DNA from: Chinchilla lanigera
Lineage: Eukaryota > Chordata > Mammalia > Rodentia > Chinchillidae
DNA length: 64,000 nucleotides
Reading direction: 5' to 3'
Assembly: GCF_000276665.1 (NCBI RefSeq)
Contig: NW_004955404.1
Span: 35,424,025-35,488,024, forward strand
Within the stretch, counting starts at the first letter, position 1. Every line of letters begins with the position of its first letter. Below the pieces are notes generated by a model, which was not told where the DNA came from, ran no database searches, and saw nothing but the letters and a program-made list of their open reading frames with translations. Below, in pieces: positions 11,895 to 21,720 of this stretch. Position numbers and translations under genes: made by a program.

Positions 11895-12022
11895 GTTTTC
11901 GATGTAGTTCAGGCTGGCTTTGAACTTTCTGTGTAACTCAGGCTGCCCTCAAACTCATGGCAATCCCCCTGCCTCAGACTTCTCATGGCTGGGATTGCAA
12001 ATGTGCACCACCTCATACAGCT
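11895..12022 (-). mobile_element. B1 SINE, diverged, antisense
   Basis: The reverse complement of a 7SL-derived B1 is visible from tracts such as TAGTTCAGGCTGGC, CCTGCCTCAGACTTCT and GGCTGGGATTGCAAATG. It is much more diverged than the copies at 50422 and 59370 and is therefore older. Confidence 0.75.
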
Positions 12023-12129
12023 TCCATTTACTCATTCCGCAAGGCCACCCAGCACTTCTTGTCGTACACATGCAGGATTTAACTACCCTTCTTTGTCCAT
12101 CTACTGATACCATGAGCTAGAAACCAATT

Positions 12130-12360
12130 TTGCAACTGACCTTAGTGCACTTGGTAAATGTCTCCTTGTGGTTCCCTATGTCTCACGCAATCCAGGTCAC
12201 ATCATTGCTCTATTTAAAATTCCTCAGCAGCTCATTTTCCCCAAGTAGAATGAACATTAAATTCTTAAAACTTCTCACAAGACTCCCTGCACTGTGGCCC
12301 CTTATTTCATCTAAACTTCACCCTTTTTCTAGCCCTCCAACTTGCTAGCTGCATACCTTG
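12130..12360 (+). mobile_element. L2 LINE 3' fragment
   Basis: The pattern matches the L2 3' region: CAGGTCACATCATTGCTC, then a short AAAATTCCTCAGCAGCTC, then an 'acttctcacaagactccctgcac' type stretch. It is an ancient fragment without target duplications. The short frame over it is not a gene. Confidence 0.5.
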
Positions 12361-14904
12361 CCAAGACCAAAGCAAATGAAAACTACTAGAAAAAGGCAGA
12401 ATGCATTCTAGAAATCAAAATTTATAAAATGAATATTTGCTAAATGTCCTTTTGTGGGAAAAGGGAGTTAGTTTCACCTTTTAATATACTTTGCTAAAGA
12501 CCTATATGATGTATGCATTTTTTTCCTTTTTTAAAAATAAAAATATTGACTGTAGAAGAAGCCAAATAATTTACAATACTAGTATAGTATGGCTGTAAAA
12601 AATGTAGCAGAATTAGCTATTGCAACCAAGGAAAATACCAAAATAGTAAGTAAATTTTGGCCTTTGAATACTTCATATGGACTGTTCTTCCACTGTCTAA
12701 CCTCAAGTGATTTTTCTTCCTTCCCTACATAAATATAAATAAACAGTAAGCACCAGGCACCATGAAAGTGTTTTCACTTTGCAAAGTTCAATGAAAACTA
12801 TTTAGCTGTCCCAATGGACTCAAGATATTAATATACATGACATATATATACATATATATACACATGCATATGACAATTACTATATTATCTCACATAAGAA
12901 ATCGTAAAAGAACTCATAGAAGGAATGAGTAATGTAGTGATTACTTGAGGCTGGAGTATGATATGGTGGTGAACTGAGACGATGTTCAAAGGATACAACA
13001 TTTCAGTTAGACAAGAAGAATATAAGTCCAAAATGTCTATTATACAACACGGCGATTATCATTATTACCAATATATTTTATATATGAAAATGACTGTGAC
13101 TGTATATTTTGTGTTTTCACTGGGTAAAGCATGTTATTAGCTTGACTCAACATTTCACAAAGTATACATTTTTAAAGCATTATGCTGTAAACTATAAATA
13201 TATACAACTTTTGTCAGTTATAATGTTTTGAAAAAATCGTGTCACCTGTTGTTGTAGGTGACTTTACATACTTCTTTGTCTATAGACCATATTTTATGAT
13301 AATATGATGAAATATTACCTTCTTTCTATATACCATGAAAGCAAAGAATGTATTCTATGCTAATTTAATAAGGGAATATTATTTTCAATTACAGTGATTA
13401 TGGATACTTTTAAATTCCCAACAGATAGATTATACCATGTATTATAACACTAAGACAAAACAAATAGGATCTGAGTGGATGGGAAGTAAATTCTTATATT
13501 TGAACTCAAGATGGAGATTTTACAAGGGTGGGAGGAGAGGGCTGTAGCTCAACCGCACTTTATATAAAATGGCTTATGAGCTTTTGTTAACTACACAGCA
13601 TGTGAGTCAACAATGTAAAATGGCTGCCAAAACAAGCAACAAGCACAATGAGAATGGCTGCCTTTGCCAGGCTCAATAAACATTATTTTGCTGTTCTGAT
13701 GGCCTCTAATTAGGATAATTAAGAACTGAAGTGTCAACATTGGCCTGAACTACTAATTTCCCGATTGATTATGGATGCTAGCCACTCTACCTTTTGTTGC
13801 TGTGCATTCTGCCATTGTCATCTTTTTGTACCACCAATAAAGAGCTATTATTCACTTGGCCATTTTAATGCATTTATTGGACATTTTTGCTTCCATCTCA
13901 ACATGGATGATGATAAGATATGCAGTTGTAGGAATAGCAAGACATAGTGGGAATTATGCCTTAATATCAGAAGCCTGCAGTGAAAAAGTAGCTATGATAC
14001 TTTCTAGTCAACACTAAACTTGACGTTAAAAGTAAGAATTTATTAATCAAACATGGTATAAGATTGTTTAAAAATGGTTCCATGAAAAAGTAAATATTGA
14101 CAAATTGAGAGAAAATTATATGTGGGAAGGCAACTGAAAGAGTTGTATCTAAATATGGTGTTTAGACTTTGGAAATCCATGTACTTATGTGTTTCAAAAG
14201 TAACAATATCTCAACTGACGTTATTAATTATTCTGATTGCACAAAGCCTTTTAAGTAATAAATATTAGGTAGTTTTAAATTTTACTGTAGTATTAATATA
14301 AGATGATAGATGATATTTTCTAATAATCTTGATTATGATATAACACCTTAGGAAGCAAATTACAGTGGCGACACCTGGATTACTCTTTCTATATGAATCA
14401 ATTTACATATCCCCCTTACTTGAGATGTTGATATCATCTTCGGATGCTTTTTTAAAAAGACATATTTGTCCTGTCTTCATTTACACAAAGTTGAATCTTA
14501 CGTCATTTTTAACCTTGGTATTTCGCAGTAGTGAAACATAGAATTACAACAGATAAATTAAAATATTAGAAAGATAAAAACATAAAAACACATACACAGT
14601 CTCCTTTATTTTCTCTACTCCAAACTATAAAGAATATGGATACATAGAAGCAACAACATTTCCTGCACTCCAAACTCAAAACTACCCTCTGCGCAAAGAC
14701 ACCTCACAAACAACTACAAAACAGGATTATTACATGGAATTAAGACAAAGTAAAAATATAAAATACTCATCACTCAAATTTGTTTTCCTAGTACTTTGAA
14801 TAACAAGCTGTTTCTTGAAATATATGATTCTTAACTCTACAACCAATAAGTATTTTTCTATCCACAGCAAAATCATCTACCAAATCCTGAATATCCATCT
14901 GTTT
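12361..14904. other. Unique AT-rich DNA, short TA-rich simple repeat
   Basis: No gene recognised. An alternating TA/CA-rich run (CATATATATACATATATATA) lies at about 12838-12870. The stretch 13600-13910 is repeat-free and looks like a conserved non-coding element candidate because of clustered TAATTA-type homeodomain motifs. The rest is unremarkable. Confidence 0.45.
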
Positions 14905-15266
14905 GTGCTGTTATTAAAAACTACTATAGTCTGGGTAATTTATGAAGGCAGAAACTTGCTGTCTCAGAGTTTTGGAGCCTGGAAAGTCCAAGACCAAGGC
15001 ATTAGTGGTTTCAGTTGCCTGGTGTGGGGTGTTCTCTGCTTTCAAGATGATGATTCCAGAAAGGGGAAACTGTCTTCACACAGCCAAAGGCAGAAGCACA
15101 AACCGAGCTAAATTCTGCCTCTTATAAGAGGTTTGCCACACTCATGAGAGAGGAACCCTGAGGGTCTCATCACCTCTTCAAAGCTCAATCTCTTAGTGCA
15201 TCACACCAAGCACTAAGAAGTTTCAGAGCCTGAGTTTTAGAGGTGACACAGCCAAACTGTAGCATT
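14905..15266 (-). mobile_element. ERVL-MaLR LTR (MST/MLT1-like), antisense
   Basis: The + strand reads like the reverse complement of an MST/MLT1-type LTR. It has ACTATAGTCTGGGTAATTTA, a tract resembling 'ggaaagtccaagaccaagg', CTTATAAGAGG, and an ending GCCAAACTGTAGC. Copies of this type are old. The short frames over it are chance. Confidence 0.65.
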
Positions 15267-16976
15267 CTGAATGCAAAGATTGATCACTAATGTGCAGCTC
15301 ATTCAAAGATTGTCAACTTCATAATAAAAATAGTCTTCCAAGAAGTTCATTCACCTACTTGTACATAATTGAATTTAAATACAAAATATTCTGGCTACAA
15401 ATAGGGAATTGAAAAAAACAAGTTTTATTTGTGAAAATCTCCTGCACTGCAGGTTATTAAATGTAACATCCAATCTTTCTGTTGCCCAAGAATTAATGGC
15501 TTTTTCAAGTTTGTAGTTCTTTAGCCAAATGAATCAAATTCATTCTTCACACTTATTTTAGTATTGTGCTAAAAAAATCCAAGTTACATTATTTTAAAAA
15601 TATTTTTCATTGATAGATGAAACAATAAGTGTCCCTAATATGGAAATGGACATATGCTTCAGAGCTTCCTAGATCTTCCTGCTATTCTCAAATCTTGATT
15701 CTTCCACCTTTAATCAAGTATTTTTCCACTTTTGGAACACAGGAAACATACCTTAACATTTCCGTAGACCTTTATTATTGAAACTGTCAAGCTCAATATC
15801 TATTTTTCTAAAAAACTGAGTTTGGAACCTGACCCACTCTCACTTCCACTTAGACTTCTGCCCTTGCTTTAGCAAATCCAAACATTCTGGAAAACTGATC
15901 AGTAGCCTAAGACATTTTAATTTTCTCAGATTCATTACAATACAATTTATACTCATAACAAATGTAATAACTCTTTCAATGTTCACACCCTTTTCCTTTT
16001 TAATATCCAGGTTTCTCATTTTTGAATTTTAAAATTATAATTAACCAATTGAAAATTATACCATTTGTTTCTCATTCATTTTCTTTCTTCTCATATATAA
16101 TCATAATTCTATCTCCATTTTGATGAGTTTTTCTACTGCACAATTTATGAGTACCTTTTGGATACATCAGCCCTTTTTGGACAAGCCTACATTCTGTTCT
16201 TTATATTACTATATCATTATTGGCATCTTCAGTATATTTGAAATCATTGCGCTGGGAGAAGTTCAATAAATCAGTAAATCTAAATCAATTGTGTAATTTG
16301 TTCTAGCTATAGTTCCTACACTGAGTTCCTTGGATATTCCAAGAAAAAAATAAACTAATCAAAAGGTTAGTATAACTATGAATTCATTGTGTCTTTGTTG
16401 ACATATGCTCTCCTTGTTACCCTCATTCACCGATCAATATTTAAGTGCCAATTCTATCCACTCATTACTTAGCCTAAACACCTCTCTTTCATTAAAGCTT
16501 TTTCTTAAATCCTGTTGTCCTTCCAATCAGTAGATTTACTTCATCATTTATCATGAAGTAAGGGAATAAGTCTCTTAACTTTGTTTATCCTCAAATTACA
16601 GTTCAATATCATCTCAAATCAGTGTGGAAGGAATCTCAATTCTTGCCTGGGCTTCAATTTCTGCTTGTTAGTCTTACCTATGAACAATTTAGGTTTTTTT
16701 CATCATTTAAAGTGATATCGCTCTTCATTTCTCCTAATCTGCATTGGGAGAATGTGCAAAATCTCTCCTTTTCTCTTCAAAAATAATGACAGTAAAATGA
16801 ACAAATTTCTAAAAAAAAAAATTTTAGGTGTCCTGAAGTTTTTAAAAAGCATAAAAATGACAAGCATTTATTTGAGAAAAGAATACTGAACCTTGTGTAA
16901 GGACAGTGAGAACACATGCTTCCCCAAACCCCCAGGACAGATACCATCCTATGTATCCAATCTCCAAAAGAATTAA
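15267..16976. other. Unique AT-rich DNA; donor sites for the 17.5-kb mosaic
   Basis: No gene or clear repeat. The segment 16395-16420 is the source (in inverted orientation) of part of the mosaic insertion at 17539-17564. Confidence 0.45.
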
Positions 16977-17013
16977 CTGATGCAGGGCAAGGCATGAAAA
17001 TTAGCATTTTCAT
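16977..17013. repeat. 37-bp inverted repeat, left copy
   Basis: This sequence is a perfect reverse complement of 17661-17697, spaced about 650 bp away. It is probably the template copied into the mosaic insertion. A 37-bp exact match is far too long for chance. Confidence 0.95.
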
Positions 17014-17525
17014 TTCTGGAAAGTACTAATTTGATTTGTTACAGAACATGAAAAATTTTCAGTGACCCACATCATTGTTAAAATACTATTGATCATGATG
17101 GCAATAAATCAGGGAAGGCCAACCTTGAAGCTACCAGAAGTTTTGACACTGACTGAATTAAGGAACAGGGATCCAGACATGCTAGATGGAGAGAAAAGGA
17201 GAAGTAAGTCAGCCATAATGGCCTTAATAAGCTACCGCACATGCCGGATGGTCTCAGAAGAAGTTTATTTACTTGCAAAATGCTACACCCAAGAGGGGAG
17301 ACAGGACAGGGGCCTCTCTATCCATATGTCCCTGGATCAATGTGATGTGATGTACTCTTGCATGTTGAAAAACAGCAAAAAGTAAAAACTGAGGTAGAAT
17401 TGAAAACTGCTTAAGATTTCAATGTATAGCCCAATTCTCACATAAATGGACTGGTAAAGAATATAAATTGTAGTGACCTAAGATGTCCAAGTGCAGTGTA
17501 TGACCAATTATTGCATTGTATGACC
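17014..17525. other. Unassigned; weak LTR-like antisense sequence
   Basis: A 107-codon frame at 17062-17385 has no resemblance I recognise. The tract around 17255-17330 (AGTTTATTTACTTGC, then a purine-rich GAGGGGAGACAGGACAGGGG) could be an antisense LTR, but there are no clear ends. GTATGACCA is repeated at 17497-17505 and 17518-17526. Confidence 0.3.
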
Positions 17526-17697
17526 AGCCATGAGGTTAGTAACAAGGAGAGCATATGTCAACAAGAATAAATTCTGTAAATTTCATCAAAAATTTAAATA
17601 CTAAATTATATCACTCATAAACTTTTCCACAAGAGAGAATATTTCTCAAGTCACTTTGTAATGAAAATGCTAATTTTCATGCCTTGCCCTGCATCAG
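17526..17697. repeat. Mosaic insertion built from copied neighbouring DNA
   Basis: Successive segments match nearby sites. 17526-17539 matches 19038-19051 directly (14 bp, weakest). 17539-17564 is the exact inverse of 16395-16420 (26 bp). 17563-17662 matches 18493-18592 directly (99 of 100 bp, the mismatch at 17656/18586). 17661-17697 is the exact inverse of 16977-17013 (37 bp). Adjacent segments overlap by 1-2 bases (AA at 17563-17564, AT at 17661-17662), which is microhomology at each junction. This is the signature of replication template switching. Confidence 0.85.
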
Positions 17698-18492
17698 GGC
17701 AACCTACCTGTGCCTCTAGGATCTTACCTCAAAGATTACAATAAATAGAGGGATAAATACACTAAAATGGTACATGACTAGCTATGAGCTGCAGAAGAAT
17801 TGGTCTCTATAGCTTATTCCAGGTAAGTAAAATAAATATAAACACATAACAAGCTCCTGTAGATTCATTATGAATGGATGAAGGAATCCACAATTGCTAA
17901 ACGTATAAAATGTTTTCAGCAAAATATTATGAGTCATGCAAAAAAAGCAGGAGCATATGACACATGTACAACAGAAAAATCAACACTTTGAGTCCAGATG
18001 TTGAATTTCACAGAGATCTCACAGCAGCTAATATAAATACTTAAAGTTCTAAAGGAAAGCTTTCCCGTGTATAAAAAATTAAACAGTAATATGACAAGTA
18101 TGACAATGACTGATAAGAGATTAAAAATAAAGTGATACAAATTATGGAAAGGTAACCAATGGAAATTCTGGTATTGAATACTGCAAACACTGGAATGTAA
18201 AAATTCACTAAAATATCTAAACTCAGGACACAAATTATGAAAGTAATGAAAGAAGAATAATCATTATTAACCCTATAGAAATGAAAATAATTTTAAGGTA
18301 ATAATATGAATAAGTTTTTGCCTACAGATCAGTCAGTTTAAATGGAATAAAATCATTAGAAGAAATTTACCAAAACTTACTCAAGAAGAAATATAAAATC
18401 TACATTTATAATACTTGTATCAAAGAACTTGAATAGTAAATAAAAAAAATCTTCCTTAGATAAAATCTGAGATTATGTTTAAAAAGTTCCTG

Positions 18493-18592
18493 AAGAATAA
18501 ATTCTGTAAATTTCATCAAAAATTTAAATACTAAATTATATCACTCATAAACTTTTCCACAAGAGAGAATATTTCTCAAGTCACTATGTAAT
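18493..18592 (+). repeat. 100-bp direct repeat, source copy
   Basis: Matches 17563-17662 at 99 of 100 positions. It sits inside L1-like sequence, so this copy is probably the original and the one at 17563 the derived copy. Confidence 0.95.
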
Positions 18593-18826
18593 CAAGGTAA
18601 CTCCCTAGACACTAAAGTTAAAGAAAACCATCACAACCAAAGAAAAACGAGGGGTACATGATTATCTTTTGAGAATAGACACAAAATTTCTCCATAATAT
18701 TAGCACAGTAAAACCAGAAACGTATAATATACGTTTCTATACATTTTCCTATACATTATGATCAAGTATGATTTATTTCAGGAATGGAAGACTGGTTGAA
18801 AATTTGAAGACCAATTAATGGATAAA

Positions 18827-19191
18827 TGTTAGGATTTAGATCTAGAATGTCTCTTAAAAGTCTCATGTGTTTAGAGGCAGAGCTTTTGGAAGGCAATTGG
18901 TCATGGAACACTATTCTCATCAGAGGACTGATCCACAGATGAGTTCTTACTTTAAAATGCTGTTAGGAACTGGGTGTGAGTATCCCCTTGGAGGATGAGT
19001 TATACTTCACAGCGCCCATTCTCTCTCTGCTTCCTAGCAGCCATGAGGTTAGCAACATTTTCTCCATGCCCTTCCTCCATGCCATTTCTGCCTGGACCAG
19101 TTCACCAGGGAACGAACTGCTCAAAACCAGGAGCAAAATTGAAACTTTCCCCCTTTAAATTGTGGGTGTTCGATATTATGTCCCAGTAAGG
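18827..19191 (+). mobile_element. MaLR-like solo LTR in L1
   Basis: Starts TGTTAGG and has the family landmarks 'gaatgtctcttaaaag', GGACTGATCCACAGATGAG and AGCCATGAGGTTAGCAAC. ATAAA flanks it at 18822-18826 and 19192-19196, a 5-bp TSD as expected for this class. It interrupts the L1 ORF2, so it is younger than the L1. The short frames at 18976-19189 lie wholly inside it. Confidence 0.75.
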
Positions 19192-19284
19192 ATAAATCCA
19201 ACTGAAATAGTTCAAGTGATCATAAAAACTAAATTCCACAATATGCTATCTTCAAGCTAAATATCCAAGGAATTTGGTAGGTTG

Positions 19285-19555
19285 ACTCACTACAGTTCTG
19301 ATGTCTGCAGAATCAGGACAGCCTCTGGTGTAAGCACAAGGGAAAATACAGTGAGACATCTCAGCTCAAGCAGTGAGATTATAAACATAAAAGGAGAAGG
19401 GGAGAAAATTCCTTTATTTTCACCAAGATTTGATACTTCCCACCCACATAGAATAGGATAATCACCTTTGTATATGCCAACTGAATGTTGATCTATTCTG
19501 AAAATATTCTCATAAATACATCAGAAATTATATTTTCTGGGCAAGTCCTGATAAT
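19285..19555 (-). mobile_element. MLT2-like ERVL LTR, antisense
   Basis: Reads as the reverse complement of the element at 29813: TCTCAGCTCAAGCAGTGAG, CACCCACATAGAATAGG, and a TGTTGATCTATTCTGAAAAT stretch. The family name is by resemblance, and the ends are approximate. Confidence 0.5.
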
Positions 19556-19573
19556 CAAGGCAACACACAGAAA

Positions 19574-19690
19574 TAGTTATGTGTAGCTAGCTATGGTGCT
19601 GCCCTCCTGTAATCCCAGCACTCCAGGATGATGAATCAGAATGATTTCAAGTTTGAAATTAGGCTGGGCAACTTAATAACTTTGTGAATA
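19574..19690 (+). mobile_element. B1 SINE, diverged, sense
   Basis: CTATGGTGCTGCCCTCCTGT, AATCCCAGCACTCCAGGATG and AGGCTGGGCAACTTAATAAC follow the B1 order. The tail runs into AAGAAGAAG, so the adjoining GAA microsatellite probably arose from this A-tail. Confidence 0.7.
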
Positions 19691-19965
19691 AGAAAAGAAG
19701 AAGAAGAAGAAGAAGAAGAAGNNNNNNNNNNNNNNNNNNNNNNNNNNNNNNNNNNNNNNNNNNNNNNNNNNNNNNNNNNNNNNNNNNNNNNNNNNNNNNN
19801 NNNNNNNNNNNNNNNNNNNNNNNNNNNNNNNNNNNNNNNNNNNNNNNNNNNNNNNNNNNNNNNNNNNNNNNNNNNNNNNNNNNNNNNNNNNNNNNNNNNN
19901 NNNNNNNNNNNNNNNNNNNNNNNNNNNNNNNNNNAGGAAAAGAAGGAGGAGGAGGGGGAGAAGGA
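19691..19965. repeat. GAA/GGA microsatellite with assembly gap
   Basis: AAG repeats up to 19721, then 213 N (19722-19934), then AGGAAAAGAAGGAGGAGG-type purine sequence. Purines on both sides show that the gap lies inside one long purine tract. The frames with long X runs are artefacts of the N run. Confidence 0.95.
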
Positions 19966-20233
19966 CAAGTGTCCTTGGATTTGTTCCCCAGCAATAAACA
20001 AACAACAATAATAGTAAACAAACACAACTATTCAGCCTTTTCTTTATAACTTTATTTAAGCATTATTTTAGCTATTTTCTGTCTTTTTATATATAATGAC
20101 CTTTTGCAATAATTGGCAATATTTTCTGATATTCTTGACTTTTCTCTTTAATTCATGGATAATTTAGGAACACTTTGTTAAATTCTGGAATTTTAACATT
20201 CAGGATGATTCATTCATGTCCACACTTGAGGTC

Positions 20234-20616
20234 TGTAATTATTATGGTTCCAAAGAGCCTTGTGTTCAGAGGAAGTGCTTTGGGAAGATGAATGGATCAC
20301 AGGGCCACCATACTCACCAGAGGAACTGATTGATGAGCTCAAAGCTAATTGTGATGTTTAGAGGTTGGACATGGTCTGACGAGGTGGGTCTTTGGGGCCA
20401 TGATCTGGAAAGGTATATTGTTGTCATTGGGTCCTCCTTTTTCTCTTCTTCATGGCCACCATGTGGTTAACAGTTTTCTTTCATCATCCTAATTGTGTTT
20501 TGGAGCCAGCAGTCCATAAACAATCTACTAAAATTGTGACTGCAAATAAGTCTGTCCTTTAAATTGTGGCTATTCCTTAGATATATTGTGCCAGCAGCAG
20601 GAAAGGGACTAATACA
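20234..20616 (+). mobile_element. MaLR-like solo LTR in L1
   Basis: Landmarks include ATTATGGTT near the start, GCTTTGGGAAGATGAATGG, GAACTGATTGATGAGCTC, CTTCATGGCCACCATG and the terminal GGGACTAATACA. It is more diverged than the copy at 9257, hence an older subfamily. It splits L1 sequence. The exact start is uncertain by several bases. Confidence 0.7.
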
Positions 20617-21020
20617 ATCATGGAGAATATTCCATGTGCTTGTGAAAATAATCTGTAGTGACAGGATAAATATCAACTACAAAAGATTGGCTCATAATGT
20701 TTTCATCCTCTAGATTCTGACTGATTTGTTGTTCTAGATATTCTAGCAATTACTGAGTTACAAAAATTTTTGTGATGATTATATACTTACCTATTTTTAC
20801 TGTTATTTTTCCCAACATTTATCATGTTTAGAATCTCTGTATATCTACTTATAGGGTTTTATTCTTTCCTAATATAGTGGCCATTTTGTATTTAAAATAT
20901 ATTTGGTAACTTTTTAAATGCTCTGAGTTGATTTCCACTTAGCTTTCTGTGAGTACACTCATTGTTTGCACACCTTATTATTTTTCCTTGCTTATTGCTT
21001 GCCATGGTATATCTATATTT

Positions 21021-21142
21021 ATTTATTTAATTAGTTTTTTTTGTTTGTTTGTTTGTTTGTTTGTTTTTCCAGCACTAGGAATTGAACTTACAAGCTTGCA
21101 CTTGCCAGGCAGGTGCTGTGCCATTGAGCTAAATCCCTGGTG
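21021..21142 (-). mobile_element. ID SINE, antisense
   Basis: The poly-A tail appears as TTTG-rich sequence on the + strand, followed by the reverse-complemented B-box (GGAATTGAACTT) and A-box regions (CATTGAGCTAAATCCC). TSD TATCTATATTT occurs at 21010-21020 and 21143-21153. The short frame at 20949-21155 ends in ID translation. Confidence 0.9.
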
Positions 21143-21529
21143 TATCTATATTTGAAGAGTGTGTTTTGTAGAAAGTATGTACCTATTTCATGCATTTTAC
21201 ATCTGAGGAAACATCCTCTATGGACTAATTGAGGTGTCTTGTTCCTTCATCTTTAATCGATATGATCTGGCTTCTGATATGATGTTGGTATTTTTCTAGC
21301 TAATTTGTGTTTTTCTGATCCTATGACGTTCTTTGGGCTAATGCTTTCTCTTTAGATAGTTGATTTTAATTTATCAAGTGACTTTTGTCTATGGACTTTT
21401 TTCTTATTTCTCTTTGCTACTTTTTCCTGCATGTAGTTCAGATATGAAGGGAGGGCATACTTCCTACTTGCATGTTTTAGCTGGACCTTAGGTTGTCTTG
21501 TCATATTATGAGATTTGAACTGAAAGACC

Positions 21530-21720
21530 ATCTCTTCCTTATCTCTGTCCTGCTGGCATTTGGGTTCTTTGCCTCTTGGACTTCAACCGGCACTGCTGTC
21601 CAGCTTGCCTTCTGTAGATTTTTGGCCATTTAATCCTTCAAATGCATATGAATAAATTCCTTGTACTGAATCTCAAAGTCTATAGATTCTGTTTTTCTGG
21701 ATAACTTGTGACTAGTAGAA
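21530..21720 (+). mobile_element. Possible MLT2-like LTR 3' fragment
   Basis: Contains CTTGGACTTCAACCGGCACT, GAATAAATTCCTTGTACTG and ATAGATTCTGTTTTTCTGGA, resembling the 3' third of MLT2-type LTRs, including the AATAAA-like signal. Resemblance by eye only. Confidence 0.4.

Larger units (their letters stand above)
17698..19284 (+). mobile_element. Old L1 ORF2 fragment, sense
   Basis: A diverged L1M-type ORF2 read on the + strand. The clearest part is at about 18240-18826: an early RT stretch with GCCTACAGATCAGTCAG, and later GATCAAGTATGATTTATTTC followed by AGGAATGGAAGACTGGTTGA. The element is interrupted by an LTR at 18827-19191 and continues briefly after it. The 5' limit is uncertain; 17698-18230 is weakly supported. 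There is no open frame. Confidence 0.6.
20045..21500 (-). mobile_element. Old L1 ORF2 fragment, antisense
   Basis: The reverse complement of the 5' (endonuclease) part of an L1M-type ORF2. Landmarks are ATTCATGGATAATTTAGGAA, GAATATTCCATGTGCTTGTG and the paired GCCATGGTATATCTATATTT and GTGTGTTTTGTAGAAAGTAT. An LTR (20234-20616) and an ID (21021-21142) interrupt it. No frame is left. Confidence 0.65.

Noticed and set aside
13534..13570. GGGCTGTAGCTCAACCGCAC resembling an ID head
   Set aside because: Similarity stops after about 20 bases with no B-box, tail or TSD.
18718..18736. 19-bp hairpin AAACGTATAATATACGTTT
   Set aside because: Short, AT-rich and inside old L1 sequence; no sign of function.
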